Shown: positions 46,093 to 54,873, counted from the first letter of the stretch. The stretch is DNA of 64,000 bases from Alteraurantiacibacter aestuarii (GCF_009827405.1 NZ_WTYY01000003.1:186001-250000); one strand, 5' to 3'. Program-made: numbers and translations. Notes: generated from the sequence alone by a model not told the origin.

Positions 46093-46899
46093 ATGATCTC
46101 TATCGCCAGCTGGAACATCAATTCCGCCCGCCTGCGCATGCCCATAATCGCGCGTTTCCTTGAACAGGAGGCGCCCGACATCCTGTGCCTGCAGGAGATC
46201 AAGTGCCAGGAGCATCAGTTCCCCTACAAGGCGTTCGAGGAGCTGGGTTATACCCACTTCGCCGTGCACGGGCAGAAGGGCTATCACGGCGTGGCCACCG
46301 TCAGCCGCATCCCCATCAGCGAATTTTCGCGCCATGACTGGCAGGACAATGGCGAGGCGCGCCATGTCGGAGTGGAGCTGACCGGCCCCGAAGCGGGCGC
46401 CCTGGCGGGCATGGTGCTGGAAAATGTCTATATCCCCGCCGGCGGCGATGAGCCTGACCGCGCGATCAATCCCAAGTTCGGCCAGAAGCTCGATTTCCTC
46501 GAGCGGATGACTCGCTGGGCAGACAAGGTGGACCGGCCGACCATGATCGTCGGCGATTTCAACATCGCACCGCTGGAATCGGATGTGTGGAGCCACAAGG
46601 CGCTGCTCAAGGTCGTGTCACACACGCCGCTGGAAGTGGAGACGCTGAAGCGCTTTCAGGATGCGCATGGCTGGACAGATGTGGGCCGCGAGTTCATCCG
46701 CGATCCGCAGCGCTATTACACCTGGTGGAGCTATCGCAACAAGGACCACACGGTGAACGATCGCGGGCGCAGGCTGGATCACATGTGGGCCAGCCCGCAG
46801 CTGGCGCAGCAGGCCACCGGGCACCGCATCGTGGAAGATGCGCGCACCTGGGAAAAGCCGTCCGACCATATCCCGCTGATTACGGAGATGGCCAGCTGA
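46093..46899 (+). CDS. xth: exodeoxyribonuclease III (AP endonuclease)
   Basis: This 268-residue enzyme nicks DNA 5' to abasic sites in base-excision repair. It carries the full motif set: ISIASWNINSARLR, PDILCLQEIKCQ (metal-binding Glu), GVATVSRIP, NVYIPAGGDEPDRAINPKF, TMIVGDFNIAPLESDVW, YYTWWSYRN and RRLDHMWASPQL, ending EKPSDHIPLI with the catalytic Asp-His pair. The ATG at 46093 gives the standard N-terminus. The stop overlaps the region where ribA translation begins. Confidence 0.95.
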   Translation: MISIASWNINSARLRMPIIARFLEQEAPDILCLQEIKCQEHQFPYKAFEELGYTHFAVHGQKGYHGVATVSRIPISEFSRHDWQDNGEARHVGVELTGPEAGALAGMVLENVYIPAGGDEPDRAINPKFGQKLDFLERMTRWADKVDRPTMIVGDFNIAPLESDVWSHKALLKVVSHTPLEVETLKRFQDAHGWTDVGREFIRDPQRYYTWWSYRNKDHTVNDRGRRLDHMWASPQLAQQATGHRIVEDARTWEKPSDHIPLITEMAS

Positions 46900-46940
46900 G
46901 CGCGGCTCCCGCCTCGACCAGTGCATCCCCCGCGCGCCGG

Positions 46941-47978
46941 GTGGCGCAGGCGGTGGATGCCTTGCGCCACGGCTGGCCGATCCGGATTGGCGAGGCGCCC
47001 GTGCTGCTGCCGGTGGAAACCGCGCTGGCCCCGCAGGCCAGCTCTGACCGGGCGCTGATCTCCGCCGCGCGCGCCGCCACGCTCAAGCTGGCCAACCAGC
47101 GCGAGGCCGCCAGCGGCCATGCGCCCGTGCTGATTCGCAGTTCCGCGCCGATGGGACTGGATGAAGCGCGCCCGATTGCCGATCCCGCGCTCGACCTGGT
47201 GGTGCCGCTGAAAGGGCCTTTCCGGGCCGAGACCATCGCCTGCAAGGCAGAGGCCGAGGCGGCGATGGAGCTGGCGCGCTTGGCCGGCATATTGCCCGCC
47301 TTCCTGTTCGATCCCGCCCACGCCGGGGAGCCGGTGCGGCTGGCGGCATCCGACCTTGCCGCCTGGAGCGATCAGGTGGCGCTGACCATCGCCACCCGCG
47401 CGCGCCTGCCGATCAGCGCCAGCGAGGAAGCCGAGGTGATCGCCTTCCGCAAGCTGGACGATATGCGCGAGCATGTGGCGCTGGTGATCGGCAATCCCGA
47501 TTTTGACCGCGTGCCGCTGGTGCGCCTGCATTCCGAATGCCTGACCGGCGATATCTTCGGCAGTCTCAAATGCGATTGCGGCCCGCAGCTGGACGCGGCG
47601 CTGGCGCGCATGGCGGAGGAGGCCAAGGCGGGCGGCTGGGGCATATTGCTCTATTTGCGGCAGGAAGGGCGCGGCATCGGCCTGATCAACAAGTTACGCG
47701 CCTATCGCCTGCAGGATGCCGGGTTCGACACTGTGGATGCCAATGCGCGACTGGGCCTGCCGGTGGAAGCGCGCGATTTTCCCGTGGCGGCGCGCATGCT
47801 CGATCTGCTGGGGGTGAACGCGGTGCGGCTGCTGACCAACAACCCGGCCAAGGTGGCTGCGCTGGAGGCGGCTGGCGTGACGGTGGCGGAGCGCGTGGAG
47901 CATCAGCTGCCTGCCAACGCGCATAACCAGCGCTATCTTGCCACCAAGCGTGACCGCGCGGGGCATCTGCTGAAATAG
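46941..47978 (+). CDS. ribA: GTP cyclohydrolase II
   Basis: This enzyme opens GTP to start riboflavin synthesis. The protein has about 345 residues: a variable N-terminal half, then the catalytic domain with VRLHSECLTGDIFGSLKCDCGPQLDAAL (three zinc-binding Cys), LYLRQEGRGIGLINKLRAY and VRLLTNNPAKVAALEAAGV. The longer-than-usual N-terminal region is typical of alphaproteobacterial RibA. The start is uncertain. GTG 46941 is the first standard codon after xth but lacks a Shine-Dalgarno, whereas a CTG at 46896 overlaps the xth stop as CTGA and has GGAG 8 bases upstream. It converges on the zinc-finger gene with a 4-base gap. Confidence 0.92.
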   Translation: MAQAVDALRHGWPIRIGEAPVLLPVETALAPQASSDRALISAARAATLKLANQREAASGHAPVLIRSSAPMGLDEARPIADPALDLVVPLKGPFRAETIACKAEAEAAMELARLAGILPAFLFDPAHAGEPVRLAASDLAAWSDQVALTIATRARLPISASEEAEVIAFRKLDDMREHVALVIGNPDFDRVPLVRLHSECLTGDIFGSLKCDCGPQLDAALARMAEEAKAGGWGILLYLRQEGRGIGLINKLRAYRLQDAGFDTVDANARLGLPVEARDFPVAARMLDLLGVNAVRLLTNNPAKVAALEAAGVTVAERVEHQLPANAHNQRYLATKRDRAGHLLK

Positions 47979-47982
47979 ATTT

Positions 47983-48246
47983 TCAGCGCAGCTGGCTGTC
48001 CTTGCTTCCGCGCCGGTTGATCGCGGAATGGCGGATCTGGCTATCCTGACCAGACTGACAGGCCACGCAGCGGCGCACACCGGGAACGGCCATGCGGCGC
48101 TTTTGCGGAATAGGTTCACCGCAATCGTCGCAATATTCAGCGCTTTCGCCTTTGGGCAGGCGGGCGCGCGCGGCTTCCACCGCGTCTTTCACCGTGTCGT
48201 CAATCTGATCCTGAACCGCGCCATCGCGCGACCAACCGCCTGCCAT
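47983..48246 (-). CDS. DksA/TraR-type zinc-finger protein
   Basis: This 87-residue protein has a helical N-terminal segment (DQIDDTVKDAVEAARARLPK) and a C4 zinc finger YCDDCGEPIPQKRRMAVPGV followed by RRCVACQ (Cys-x2-Cys-x17-Cys-x2-Cys). It belongs to the short TraR-like branch of the DksA superfamily, which lacks the long coiled coil of true DksA, and may bind RNA polymerase. AGGAG lies 7 bases before the ATG at 48246. Full-length DksA would be a separate gene elsewhere. Confidence 0.85.
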   Translation of the reverse strand: MAGGWSRDGAVQDQIDDTVKDAVEAARARLPKGESAEYCDDCGEPIPQKRRMAVPGVRRCVACQSGQDSQIRHSAINRRGSKDSQLR

Positions 48247-48300
48247 ATCGTGTCTCCTGCCCAATAAACCGATCAAGGGTGGGCTGGGTTCCGAACGGTG

Positions 48301-49284
48301 TCAGCGCTGCTCGTAGGTGGTCAGGCCCGGATCGAGGCGATTGTCCGAGATCCGGCTGACTTCGCCCGACCAGTCGGCCACGAAGGCGGAATTGCGGTCC
48401 ACGCCCGGCGCAAAGCGCGCAGTGTTGGCCGCTACGGTCAGCCCGGCGCTGGAGTGATCGCGGCTTTCGGCAGCAACGGCGATGAAGGCGGAGTAATTCT
48501 CCTTGTCTCGCCCCTGCACGAACCAGTTGTTGGATATCTGCCCGCTGGCCCCGGCAGGCAGGTCGATCATGTAATTGGTTTCATGCCCGTTCGAATCGTC
48601 AAAGCTGCTGCTGGCCACGTCCACCCGGCCCGCGCGCAGTTTGACATAATGGCCGCCCTGCCCGCGCTCGAACCGGCTGTTGGTGATGCGCACCTGGCCA
48701 TAATTGCCGGTGTAGATCGAATGGGCGCAGCCGCCCGATCCCTCGCACGTGCCAAGGCCGGAGAAGGTGGAGCGGTCGATCACCAGCGTGGAGCCGGTAT
48801 CGTCGGCGGTCAGGATGCCCTGCTGGCTATCGCGGAACCAGCTTTGCGCCACGGTCAGGTTGCCGGCTTCCAGGCGAATGCCTGCGCCGTTGAAATCGCG
48901 CACATTCATGTTCTGGAAGGTGAGGCCGGACACTTCCGCCCCGCGCCCGCGCAACACCAGCGCGGCCTTGCCCTCGCAGGTCACGCCATCGAAGATCACT
49001 TCGCCCGGAACTGCGGCGAGATAGGAGATCACCCCGCCCTGCTGCACCGCGCACTGGCGGTGGGTGCCCACGGCAATAGCGATCGAGCCGCGCCCGTCAC
49101 CAATCGCATCCACCGCCTGTTGCAGCGAATTGAAGGTCTGCCCGGTCTCGACAATCGTATAGGGGGCGGCAGGTGCCTGCGCGAACAGCGCCGTCAGCGG
49201 GATGGCCGCGATGGCGGCAGCGGCAAGGGCAGCTGCGAATTTCATCGACGGGCGGGTCGGCACAATTTGCGCATCATGGGTCAT
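48301..49284 (-). CDS. secreted right-handed parallel beta-helix protein
   Basis: This 327-residue predicted periplasmic or secreted protein has an N-terminal hydrophobic signal at about residues 15-35. It then has repeating strands typical of a right-handed beta-helix: IFDGVTCEGKAALVLRGRGA, VSGLTFQNMNVRDFNGAGIR, LTVAQSWFRDSQQGIL, LVIDRSTFSGLG, VRITNSRFERGQGGHYVKL and VDVASSSFDDSNGHETNYMI. This fold is shared by pectate lyases, carbohydrate epimerases and adhesive or binding proteins; catalytic residues cannot be assigned. A Met at 49245 is an alternative start, and neither has a clear Shine-Dalgarno. Confidence 0.82.
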   Translation of the reverse strand: MTHDAQIVPTRPSMKFAAALAAAAIAAIPLTALFAQAPAAPYTIVETGQTFNSLQQAVDAIGDGRGSIAIAVGTHRQCAVQQGGVISYLAAVPGEVIFDGVTCEGKAALVLRGRGAEVSGLTFQNMNVRDFNGAGIRLEAGNLTVAQSWFRDSQQGILTADDTGSTLVIDRSTFSGLGTCEGSGGCAHSIYTGNYGQVRITNSRFERGQGGHYVKLRAGRVDVASSSFDDSNGHETNYMIDLPAGASGQISNNWFVQGRDKENYSAFIAVAAESRDHSSAGLTVAANTARFAPGVDRNSAFVADWSGEVSRISDNRLDPGLTTYEQR

Positions 49285-49345
49285 GCGTAGCGGACTACGC
49301 CAGATTGGTTAAGAGCTCGCAAAGCCTGTTCTCAGGTGCAAGTTC

Positions 49346-50356
49346 TCAGGCGAAAGCGGGCATGACCTCGCGGGCGAACAATTGCGCGGATCGCGTCACA
49401 TCGTCCACCCGCAGATCGCCAAAGGCGAACCAGCCGACCATGTAATTGATGCCGCTGCCATCCGCCTCGCGCAGCACGAAGTCGCGCACGGTGGAGGGGC
49501 TGCCGGCGCAGCCGTGGCCCATCGCCTCGGCTGCGTCCCATTCGGGCGGATAGAGATCGCCCAGCGGAAATCCGCCGCCGCGATCTTCCCACAATCTGGC
49601 AAGGCTGGCGCGCCAGCGGGCATAGGCTGGCCGGGCCAGGTCGCGCGCCTGGGCATCGCTGTCTGCCACCACGATATGACGGCTGATGCCCACCAGCGGC
49701 AGGTTTTCCGCCGCGCCGCCGCCCGCTTCCCATTCCTTGCGGAACAGGCCGCTGACCTGCTTCACCCGGTCCCCCAGCGCGAGGCTGACGATATTGACGC
49801 CGTTATGCGCCGCCCAGGTGATCGATTCGGGACTGCCCGCGCCGTACCACAGCGGCGGATGCGGGCGCTGCACGGGGCGCATGGTCATGGGCACATCGTC
49901 GAAGCTGAAGAACCTGCCCTCGTGGCTCAGCCGGTCGCTGGAAAGACCCTTGAGCAGGACCTCCAGCGTCTCGTCAAAAATCTCCCGCTGCTGGGCCATG
50001 TCGATGCCGTAGAAACCCATTTCGATGGGCGAGACGCCGCGCCCCACGCCCAGCTGGAAGCGCCCGCCGGACAGCGCATCCAGCATCGCCACCTCCTCGA
50101 TCAGCCGCAGCGGATGATACAGCGGAAGCAGATAGACCAGCGGGCCGAACAGGATGCGGCTGGTGCGCTGGGACAGGGCGGAAAACAGCATGCCGGGCGA
50201 TGGCGCATGGCCCAGCGGCGTGCCGTGGTGTTCCGCCACATGGTAACAATGAAAGCCCGCCGCCTCATAGGCGCAGGCCATGTCCAGCCGCGCCGCCAGA
50301 TGCTGTGCCAATGGCAGGCCGCTGTCATCGACATGGTCGAATACGCCGAATTTCAT
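49346..50356 (-). CDS. LLM-class flavin-dependent oxidoreductase (luciferase-like)
   Basis: This 336-residue FMN- or F420-dependent TIM-barrel protein of the bacterial luciferase family begins MKFGVFDHVDDSGLPLAQHL. It has YHVAEHHGTPLGHAPSPGMLFSALSQRT, VGRGVSPIEMGFYGIDMAQQREIFDE, PPLWYGAGSPESITWAAHNGVNIVSLAL and a C-terminal GSPSTVRDFVLREADGSGINYM. It most resembles alkanal monooxygenase-type members. The substrate is unknown. The start at 50356 gives the standard N-terminus; the upstream frame to 50410 is not needed. Confidence 0.88.
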   Translation of the reverse strand: MKFGVFDHVDDSGLPLAQHLAARLDMACAYEAAGFHCYHVAEHHGTPLGHAPSPGMLFSALSQRTSRILFGPLVYLLPLYHPLRLIEEVAMLDALSGGRFQLGVGRGVSPIEMGFYGIDMAQQREIFDETLEVLLKGLSSDRLSHEGRFFSFDDVPMTMRPVQRPHPPLWYGAGSPESITWAAHNGVNIVSLALGDRVKQVSGLFRKEWEAGGGAAENLPLVGISRHIVVADSDAQARDLARPAYARWRASLARLWEDRGGGFPLGDLYPPEWDAAEAMGHGCAGSPSTVRDFVLREADGSGINYMVGWFAFGDLRVDDVTRSAQLFAREVMPAFA

Positions 50357-50419
50357 ATGCACCGCTCTCCCTCTCTCCCGCCAGACTAGCGGGCAATCCC
50401 GGCCGGGCAATGGCGGATG

Positions 50420-50635
50420 CTAGTCTACCTTCGGCGGACGGCCACGGCGCGGGCGCTCGCCCATCGGCACATCAATGCCGCGCCGCTTCAACGCTTCGCG
50501 GATCAGCACTTCCAGCTCGGCATTGACCGAACGCAGTTCCGTGGCCGCCAGACGCTCCACCGCATCGTGGAGCGCCGGGTCGAGCCGCAGGGCAAAGGCT
50601 TTCTTGCCGGGTGTAGGTTTGCTGCGTCCGGCCAT
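50420..50635 (-). CDS. ribbon-helix-helix (Arc-type) DNA-binding protein
   Basis: This 71-residue protein has an Arc/MetJ-like ribbon-helix-helix core: [20 protein letters not shown], then [19 protein letters not shown]. The basic tail [11 protein letters not shown] contains an AT-hook-like Arg-Gly-Arg-Pro motif that could insert in the minor groove of AT-rich DNA. It follows the SPFH gene by 7 bases on the minus strand and is probably co-transcribed. The 30-bp AT-rich inverted repeat in front of that operon is a plausible autoregulatory operator. No toxin gene is adjacent. Confidence 0.8.
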   Translation of the reverse strand: MAGRSKPTPGKKAFALRLDPALHDAVERLAATELRSVNAELEVLIREALKRRGIDVPMGERPRRGRPPKVD

Positions 50636-50642
50636 GGCGGAG

Positions 50643-51557
50643 TTACTGGTACAAAGATCCTGCGTTGACGACGGGGTTCACCTCACGGTCGCCGCACAGG
50701 ACCACCATCAGGTTGGAAACCATCGCCGCGCGGCGCTCATCATCCAGATGGACGATGTCGTCGGCGGACAGCTTCTCCAGCGCCATTTCGACCATGCTGA
50801 CCGCGCCCAGCACCAGCTTGGCGCGCGCCGAGATGACCGCATCGGCCTGCTGGCGGCGGAGCATGGCTCCGGCAATTTCCGGCGCGTAGGCGAGGTGGGT
50901 CAGGCCCGCCTCATCAACCACGATACCGGCGGCAGACAGGCGCTCGTTCAGCTCGGTCTGCAATTCGCTGTTCACCACGTCCGCATCAGAGCGAAGCGTG
51001 GTTTCCGCCTCCTCGATATCGTCATAGGGGTAGCGTGATCCGACCGTGCGCAGCCCGGCCTCGATCTGGATGTTCACGAACTCCTTGTAATCATCCACGT
51101 CGAACGCCGCCTGCGCGGTGTCGGCCACACGCCACACCACATTGCAGGCGATTTCGATCGGATTGCCGCGCAGATCGTTGATCTTGACCTTCTCCGAATG
51201 GATGTTGTGCGCGCGCACGGACAGTTTGTTGCGGCCCATCCACGGCCAGCGCCAGCGCAGACCTTCCTTGCGGTCTGTTCCCCGGTACTCGCCGAACAGC
51301 GTGATCACCGCGCCCTGGTTGGGCTGGATCATGTAGAAGCCGACCGAGAAGAACAGCACGGCAAAGCCCGACCCGAAAGTGGTCAGCACGAACATGATCT
51401 TGATCAGCTTGCTCGAACCCTTGGGCGGAATGCCCGTGCTCAGGACGAACAGCGCCAAAGCGACGATCGCCAGCAGCACCAGCAGCATGGGATAGCCGCT
51501 ATACGTGCTGGCCGGGCCTTCCCGGCTGCGGATCATGGCTTCTTGCCCCTTTGACAT
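50643..51557 (-). CDS. SPFH/Band 7 membrane protein
   Basis: This 304-residue protein has two N-terminal membrane helices (about residues 23-42 and 52-74) followed by an SPFH domain with [40 protein letters not shown] and [40 protein letters not shown] coiled C-terminal part contains [32 protein letters not shown]. Such slipin/HflC-like proteins organise membrane microdomains and often respond to envelope stress. An AT-rich inverted repeat lies 20-49 bases upstream of the start. It is the first gene of a two-gene operon with the RHH protein. Confidence 0.9.
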   Translation of the reverse strand: MSKGQEAMIRSREGPASTYSGYPMLLVLLAIVALALFVLSTGIPPKGSSKLIKIMFVLTTFGSGFAVLFFSVGFYMIQPNQGAVITLFGEYRGTDRKEGLRWRWPWMGRNKLSVRAHNIHSEKVKINDLRGNPIEIACNVVWRVADTAQAAFDVDDYKEFVNIQIEAGLRTVGSRYPYDDIEEAETTLRSDADVVNSELQTELNERLSAAGIVVDEAGLTHLAYAPEIAGAMLRRQQADAVISARAKLVLGAVSMVEMALEKLSADDIVHLDDERRAAMVSNLMVVLCGDREVNPVVNAGSLYQ

Positions 51558-51576
51558 ATCGAATCTCCTGTTTGTT

Positions 51577-51606
51577 TAATTATGATATCATTATTATATC
51601 AAATTA
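51577..51606. promoter_or_regulatory. 30-bp AT-rich inverted repeat upstream of the SPFH-RHH operon
   Basis: TAATT-A-TGATAT (51577-51588) mirrors ATATCA-AATTA (51596-51606) around a 7-base centre; only the single A at 51582 breaks symmetry. The block is almost free of G and C in a window that is otherwise about 64% GC. It ends 20 bases before the SPFH start at 51557, where a repressor would block transcription or initiation. The RHH protein encoded downstream is the natural candidate regulator. Confidence 0.6.
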
Positions 51607-51668
51607 CAGGTTTTCGCAATCAAAACCGGATTTTCGGACCGGCAGCGGGCGGCCATTGTTGCTGGCCA

Positions 51669-53495
51669 TCAATATTGGCGGATGATGGCCAGGAACGCAT
51701 CGCCATAGGCTTCCAGCTTCCTGGCCCCGATGCCCGAGATAGTGCCCATCGCATCAAGGCTGCCCGGTCGGCGCGAAGCCATTTCGCGCAAGGTGGCATC
51801 GTGGAAGATGACATAGGGCGGCACCTGCGCCTCCGCCGCCAGCGAGCGGCGCAGTTCGCGCAAGGCATCGAACAGCGGATCGCCAACCGGATTGGGCGCC
51901 TGCGCGCTGCCCTTGCGGCCCCGGCGCTGGCTGCGTTCGGGCGGGCGAATGATCGCGACATCGCTCTCCCCCTTCAGGATCGAGCGGGCATCGCCGCCCA
52001 GCGCCAGCCCGCCATGTTCTGTCGCCACCAGCGCCCCGCGTGCCTGCAATGCGCGGGCGAGCGGCTGGAGCAGGCGCGCCTCCTCCCCCTCGACAATGCC
52101 GAACACGCTGAGCTGGTCATGCGCGCGCTGGGTGATGCGATCATCCTGCGCCCCGGTCAGCACTTTCTGGATATGGCCGAAGCCGAAGCTCTGCCCGGTG
52201 CGATAGACCGCACTCAGCAGCTTGCGCGCCAGTTCGGTGACTTCGATCACCTGCGGCGGCTCCAGGCAATTGTCGCAATTGCCACAGGTCTGCGGCGGGT
52301 CCTCGCCGAAATGGCGCAGCAGCACGGCTCGGCGACAGGTGGGCGTTTCCACCAGCGCGGCCAGTGCGTCCAGCCGGGTCCGCTCCCCCTGCTGGCGCGC
52401 CTCATCCACTTCGGACAGCCTTTGCCGCGCCTGCACGAAATCGCCCGCACCCCACAGCATCAAGGCCAGCGCGGGATCGCCATCGCGGCCCGCGCGCCCG
52501 GTTTCCTGGTAATAGGCCTCGATCGATTTGGGGATGCCGGCATGCGCCACAAAGCGCACGTCCGGCTTGTCTATCCCCATGCCGAACGCGATGGTGGCCA
52601 CGATCACCATGTCCTCGCTGGAAACGAATGCAGCCTGGTTGGCGGCGCGCACTTCGGGGGCCAGCCCGGCGTGATAGGGCAACACCTGCCTGCCCGAGCC
52701 AGAGCCGGATCCAGACCGAGAGCCTGCGCCCAGCTTTTCCGCCAGTTCCTCCACCTTGCGGCGGGTGGGGGCATAGATGATGCCGGGGCCGGAATGCTCA
52801 TCCAGCAGCGCGGCAAGCTGCGCGCCCATGCTGTCACGGTGGCGAATGGCGTAGCGGATGTTCGGGCGGTCGAACCCGGCCACGATCATCCCGTCCTCAC
52901 CAATGCCCAGCTGGTGCAGGATATCGCGCCTGGTATGCGCATCGGCGGTGGCGGTCAGCGCCAGCCGCGGAACCTGCGGGAACATATCCATCAGCGGCCG
53001 CAGCTGGCGGTAATCGGGGCGGAAATCATGCCCCCATTCGGATACGCAATGCGCCTCATCCACCGCGAACAGGGCGATCCGGCCCTGCCCCAGCAGATCA
53101 CGGAAATGCGGCTGGCTGGCACGTTCGGGCGCGACATAGAGCAGGTCCAGCGCGCCGCTGCGGAAGGCGTCCACCGTCTGCATCCCATCGGTATCGACGC
53201 TGGTCAGCGATGCCGCGCGAATGCCGTTGGCACGGGCCGAGCGCAGCTGGTCATGCATCAGCGCGATCAGCGGGGAGATGACCACGCAGGTCCCCTCCAG
53301 CATGGTGGCGGGCAGTTGGTAGGTCAGCGATTTGCCCGCGCCGGTGGGCATCACCGCCAGCGTGGATTGCCCGGCCAGCACGCGCGAGAGCACCTGTTCC
53401 TGCGCGCCGCGAAACTCCTCGAAGCCGAAGGTGCGGCGCAGCGCGGCACGCGCCTGTTCCAGCCCCGGCCGGTCAATCATGTCGGATGACGTCAT
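51669..53495 (-). CDS. recQ: ATP-dependent DNA helicase RecQ
   Basis: This 608-residue superfamily II 3'-5' helicase acts in recombination and fork repair. Motifs are [15 protein letters not shown], Walker [30 protein letters not shown], Walker [61 protein letters not shown] and [12 protein letters not shown]. The zinc-binding region is [11 protein letters not shown] followed by [10 protein letters not shown]-terminal HRDC domain is present. An unusual Gly-Ser-rich insertion ([12 protein letters not shown]) sits in the second RecA-like domain before QVLPYHAGL. The start is ATG 53495 or 53480. Confidence 0.95.
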   Translation of the reverse strand: MTSSDMIDRPGLEQARAALRRTFGFEEFRGAQEQVLSRVLAGQSTLAVMPTGAGKSLTYQLPATMLEGTCVVISPLIALMHDQLRSARANGIRAASLTSVDTDGMQTVDAFRSGALDLLYVAPERASQPHFRDLLGQGRIALFAVDEAHCVSEWGHDFRPDYRQLRPLMDMFPQVPRLALTATADAHTRRDILHQLGIGEDGMIVAGFDRPNIRYAIRHRDSMGAQLAALLDEHSGPGIIYAPTRRKVEELAEKLGAGSRSGSGSGSGRQVLPYHAGLAPEVRAANQAAFVSSEDMVIVATIAFGMGIDKPDVRFVAHAGIPKSIEAYYQETGRAGRDGDPALALMLWGAGDFVQARQRLSEVDEARQQGERTRLDALAALVETPTCRRAVLLRHFGEDPPQTCGNCDNCLEPPQVIEVTELARKLLSAVYRTGQSFGFGHIQKVLTGAQDDRITQRAHDQLSVFGIVEGEEARLLQPLARALQARGALVATEHGGLALGGDARSILKGESDVAIIRPPERSQRRGRKGSAQAPNPVGDPLFDALRELRRSLAAEAQVPPYVIFHDATLREMASRRPGSLDAMGTISGIGARKLEAYGDAFLAIIRQY

Positions 53496-53635
53496 CTGCC
53501 CACCGATTGCACAGGCTTTGCTCCACCGGAACCGGCGCAGGCGCTTTTTGCGATTTTATTCCCCGGCGCGCTGGGGTAATTCACCCTTATCAGGCGCAAA
53601 TGCCTGAGCGGGACCATTCCACTGGAGATAATACC

Positions 53636-53932
53636 ATGAAGAAAATCGCCCCCCTGGCTATCGCCGCCACGGCCCTGCTCACGCTTTCCGCGTGCGGTTC
53701 CACCACCGATGCATCCGAAGACGCGATGGCCGACACGGTCGAAATGCCCGCCGATCAGGCCCTGGCAGGCACGCCCGAGCCGGCAATGGATGAAGACGCC
53801 GTGACCGACGCCGCAGACGCCGCTTCTGGCGATGCGGAGATTGACGCGATGGAAGCCGCCGCTGCTGCCGAAGGCATGGTCAATGAAGATGTCGAAGCCG
53901 CCATCGGCAGCGCCGAATCGTCGATGGAATGA
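53636..53932 (+). CDS. small acidic lipoprotein
   Basis: This 98-residue predicted lipoprotein has a signal peptide and lipobox TLSAC, with lipidation at about residue 20. The mature chain is very acidic and rich in Ala, Asp, Glu and Met (for example AMADTVEMPADQ, DAVTDAADAASGDAEID) and is probably largely unstructured. There is no domain match that I recognise. It would be processed by Lgt and may be carried by LolA. The ATG at 53636 starts the signal peptide, with GGAG about 9 bases upstream. The next lipoprotein gene overlaps its stop as ATGA. Confidence 0.78.
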   Translation: MKKIAPLAIAATALLTLSACGSTTDASEDAMADTVEMPADQALAGTPEPAMDEDAVTDAADAASGDAEIDAMEAAAAAEGMVNEDVEAAIGSAESSME

Positions 53933-54186
53933 GTTGGGGAGTAAGGTGGGGAATGAGTGGGGGAGTAAGCGCGATCAACGCCCGATACCTCCCCGCCCTG
54001 GCCGCCTGCGCGATGCTGTGCGGATGCGGTGCGGGAGACAATGATCCCGGTCCCGGCGGCGTGAGCGTGGGGGAAGCGGCGGCGCTGGATCAGGCGGCCG
54101 AGATGCTCGACCAGCAACGCCTGCCCGCCGAAGCGCTGAGCGAGCCGGGCGATGAAGCGCCACCCGCCGCCGAACAGGCGCCCTAG
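53929..54186 (+). CDS. small predicted lipoprotein
   Basis: This 85-residue protein has a hydrophobic segment and lipobox-like LCGC (AACAMLCGCGAGD), then a short acidic and Pro/Gly-rich mature part (GDNDPGPGGVSVGEAAALDQ). Two starts are possible: ATG 53929, overlapping the previous stop as ATGA, or ATG 53953. The first reads through a G-rich repeat and gives an unusual N-terminus (MSWGVRWGMSGG), so the second is equally likely. Function unknown. Confidence 0.6.
   Translation: MSWGVRWGMSGGVSAINARYLPALAACAMLCGCGAGDNDPGPGGVSVGEAAALDQAAEMLDQQRLPAEALSEPGDEAPPAAEQAP
53934..53970 (+). repeat. short G-rich imperfect tandem repeat
   Basis: Two related units, GTTGGGGAGTAAGG and AGTGGGGGAGTAAGC, separated by TGGGGAAT, span the junction between two lipoprotein genes. 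Each unit contains GGGGAG, which can act as a ribosome-binding site for an in-frame ATG, so the repeat decides which start is used. Confidence 0.5.
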
Positions 54187-54212
54187 CCAGGCAACCTAGA
54201 CTGCAAACGAAA

Positions 54213-54245
54213 GGGCCGGCCCCGCCATGATGGCGGGACCGGCCC
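54213..54245. terminator. long GC-rich hairpin between convergent lipoprotein genes
   Basis: GGGCCGGCCCCGCCAT (54213-54228) and ATGGCGGGACCGGCCC (54230-54245) are complementary over 16 positions with one mismatch. A second hairpin, CCGCTCC-tgaa-GGAGCGG, follows at 54256-54273. They lie between convergent genes ending at 54186 and 54283 and probably stop transcription from one or both sides, although T-runs are short. Confidence 0.65.
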
Positions 54246-54282
54246 CAATTCTTGTCCGCTCCTGAAGGAGCGGCGCGGAAGT

Positions 54283-54534
54283 TTATTCCGCGGCTTCGTC
54301 CATCGCTTCGCCGGTTTCTTCCATGGCATCAGCGCGGTCTTCGGCAGCGTCGGTCATGGCATCGGCCTGGTCGTCGCTGATCATGCCGGCATCTTCCATG
54401 GCTTCGGCCTGGTCGTTCACGACTTCAGCAGCCTGCTCGCCTTCGTCTTCCATGGCATTTTCGTTGGCGCCGTCACAAGCGACAACACCCAGAGCCAGCA
54501 CAGCAGCAGACGCGACAGAAATAATCTTCTTCAT
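54283..54534 (-). CDS. small acidic lipoprotein with Ala/Asp/Met repeats
   Basis: This 83-residue predicted lipoprotein has a lipobox near LGVVACDG. The mature part is an extremely acidic chain of short related segments (NDQAEAMEDAG, SDDQADAMTDAAED, RADAMEETGEAMDEA), probably a single charged helix or disordered tail. GGGGA lies about 7 bases upstream of the ATG. It resembles the lipoprotein at 53636 in composition and N-terminus (MKKI) and may be a relative. Function unknown. Confidence 0.78.
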   Translation of the reverse strand: MKKIISVASAAVLALGVVACDGANENAMEDEGEQAAEVVNDQAEAMEDAGMISDDQADAMTDAAEDRADAMEETGEAMDEAAE

Positions 54535-54606
54535 TGGTATTCCCCTTCAAGATTCGGGACGGCCAGGCCGACCCATAAAACGAGCCATCGGCTCATCACG
54601 CAAAAT

Positions 54607-54873
54607 TCATCGCAATTCGCGGTGTCGCAAAATATTGACTGACGCCAGCAGGACGACAGAGCCGCCCAGCGAAATCAGCAACGCCGCGATACTATATCCC
54701 CCGGCCAGCAAGTTCCCTTCGCCGATCAGGGGATTGACCAGCAGCCCGCCAACCAGCGCGCCACCGATTCCCGATGCCAGATTGACCTTCAGGGCATTGC
54801 CGCCGGTCTGCAGGACAATTGTTGTCAACCAGCCAAGCAGCGCGCCGGATCCTATGAGGAAAATCAGGCCCAT
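54607..54873 (-). CDS. small GlsB/YeaQ-like membrane protein
   Basis: This 88-residue membrane protein has three hydrophobic segments and a glycine-rich central stretch (MGLIFLIGSGALLGWLTTIV, then ASGIGGALVGGLLVNPL). That matches the layout of the transglycosylase-associated GlsB/YeaQ/YmgE family, small stress-linked inner-membrane proteins of unknown mechanism. The start at 54873 gives the family length; an ATG at 54936 would add 21 charged residues. The family call is moderate. Confidence 0.6.
   Translation of the reverse strand: MGLIFLIGSGALLGWLTTIVLQTGGNALKVNLASGIGGALVGGLLVNPLIGEGNLLAGGYSIAALLISLGGSVVLLASVNILRHRELR

Noticed and set aside
51582-53489. Plus-strand open frame of 635 codons over recQ
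   Set aside because: Antisense shadow of RecQ; the real gene shows all helicase motifs on the other strand.
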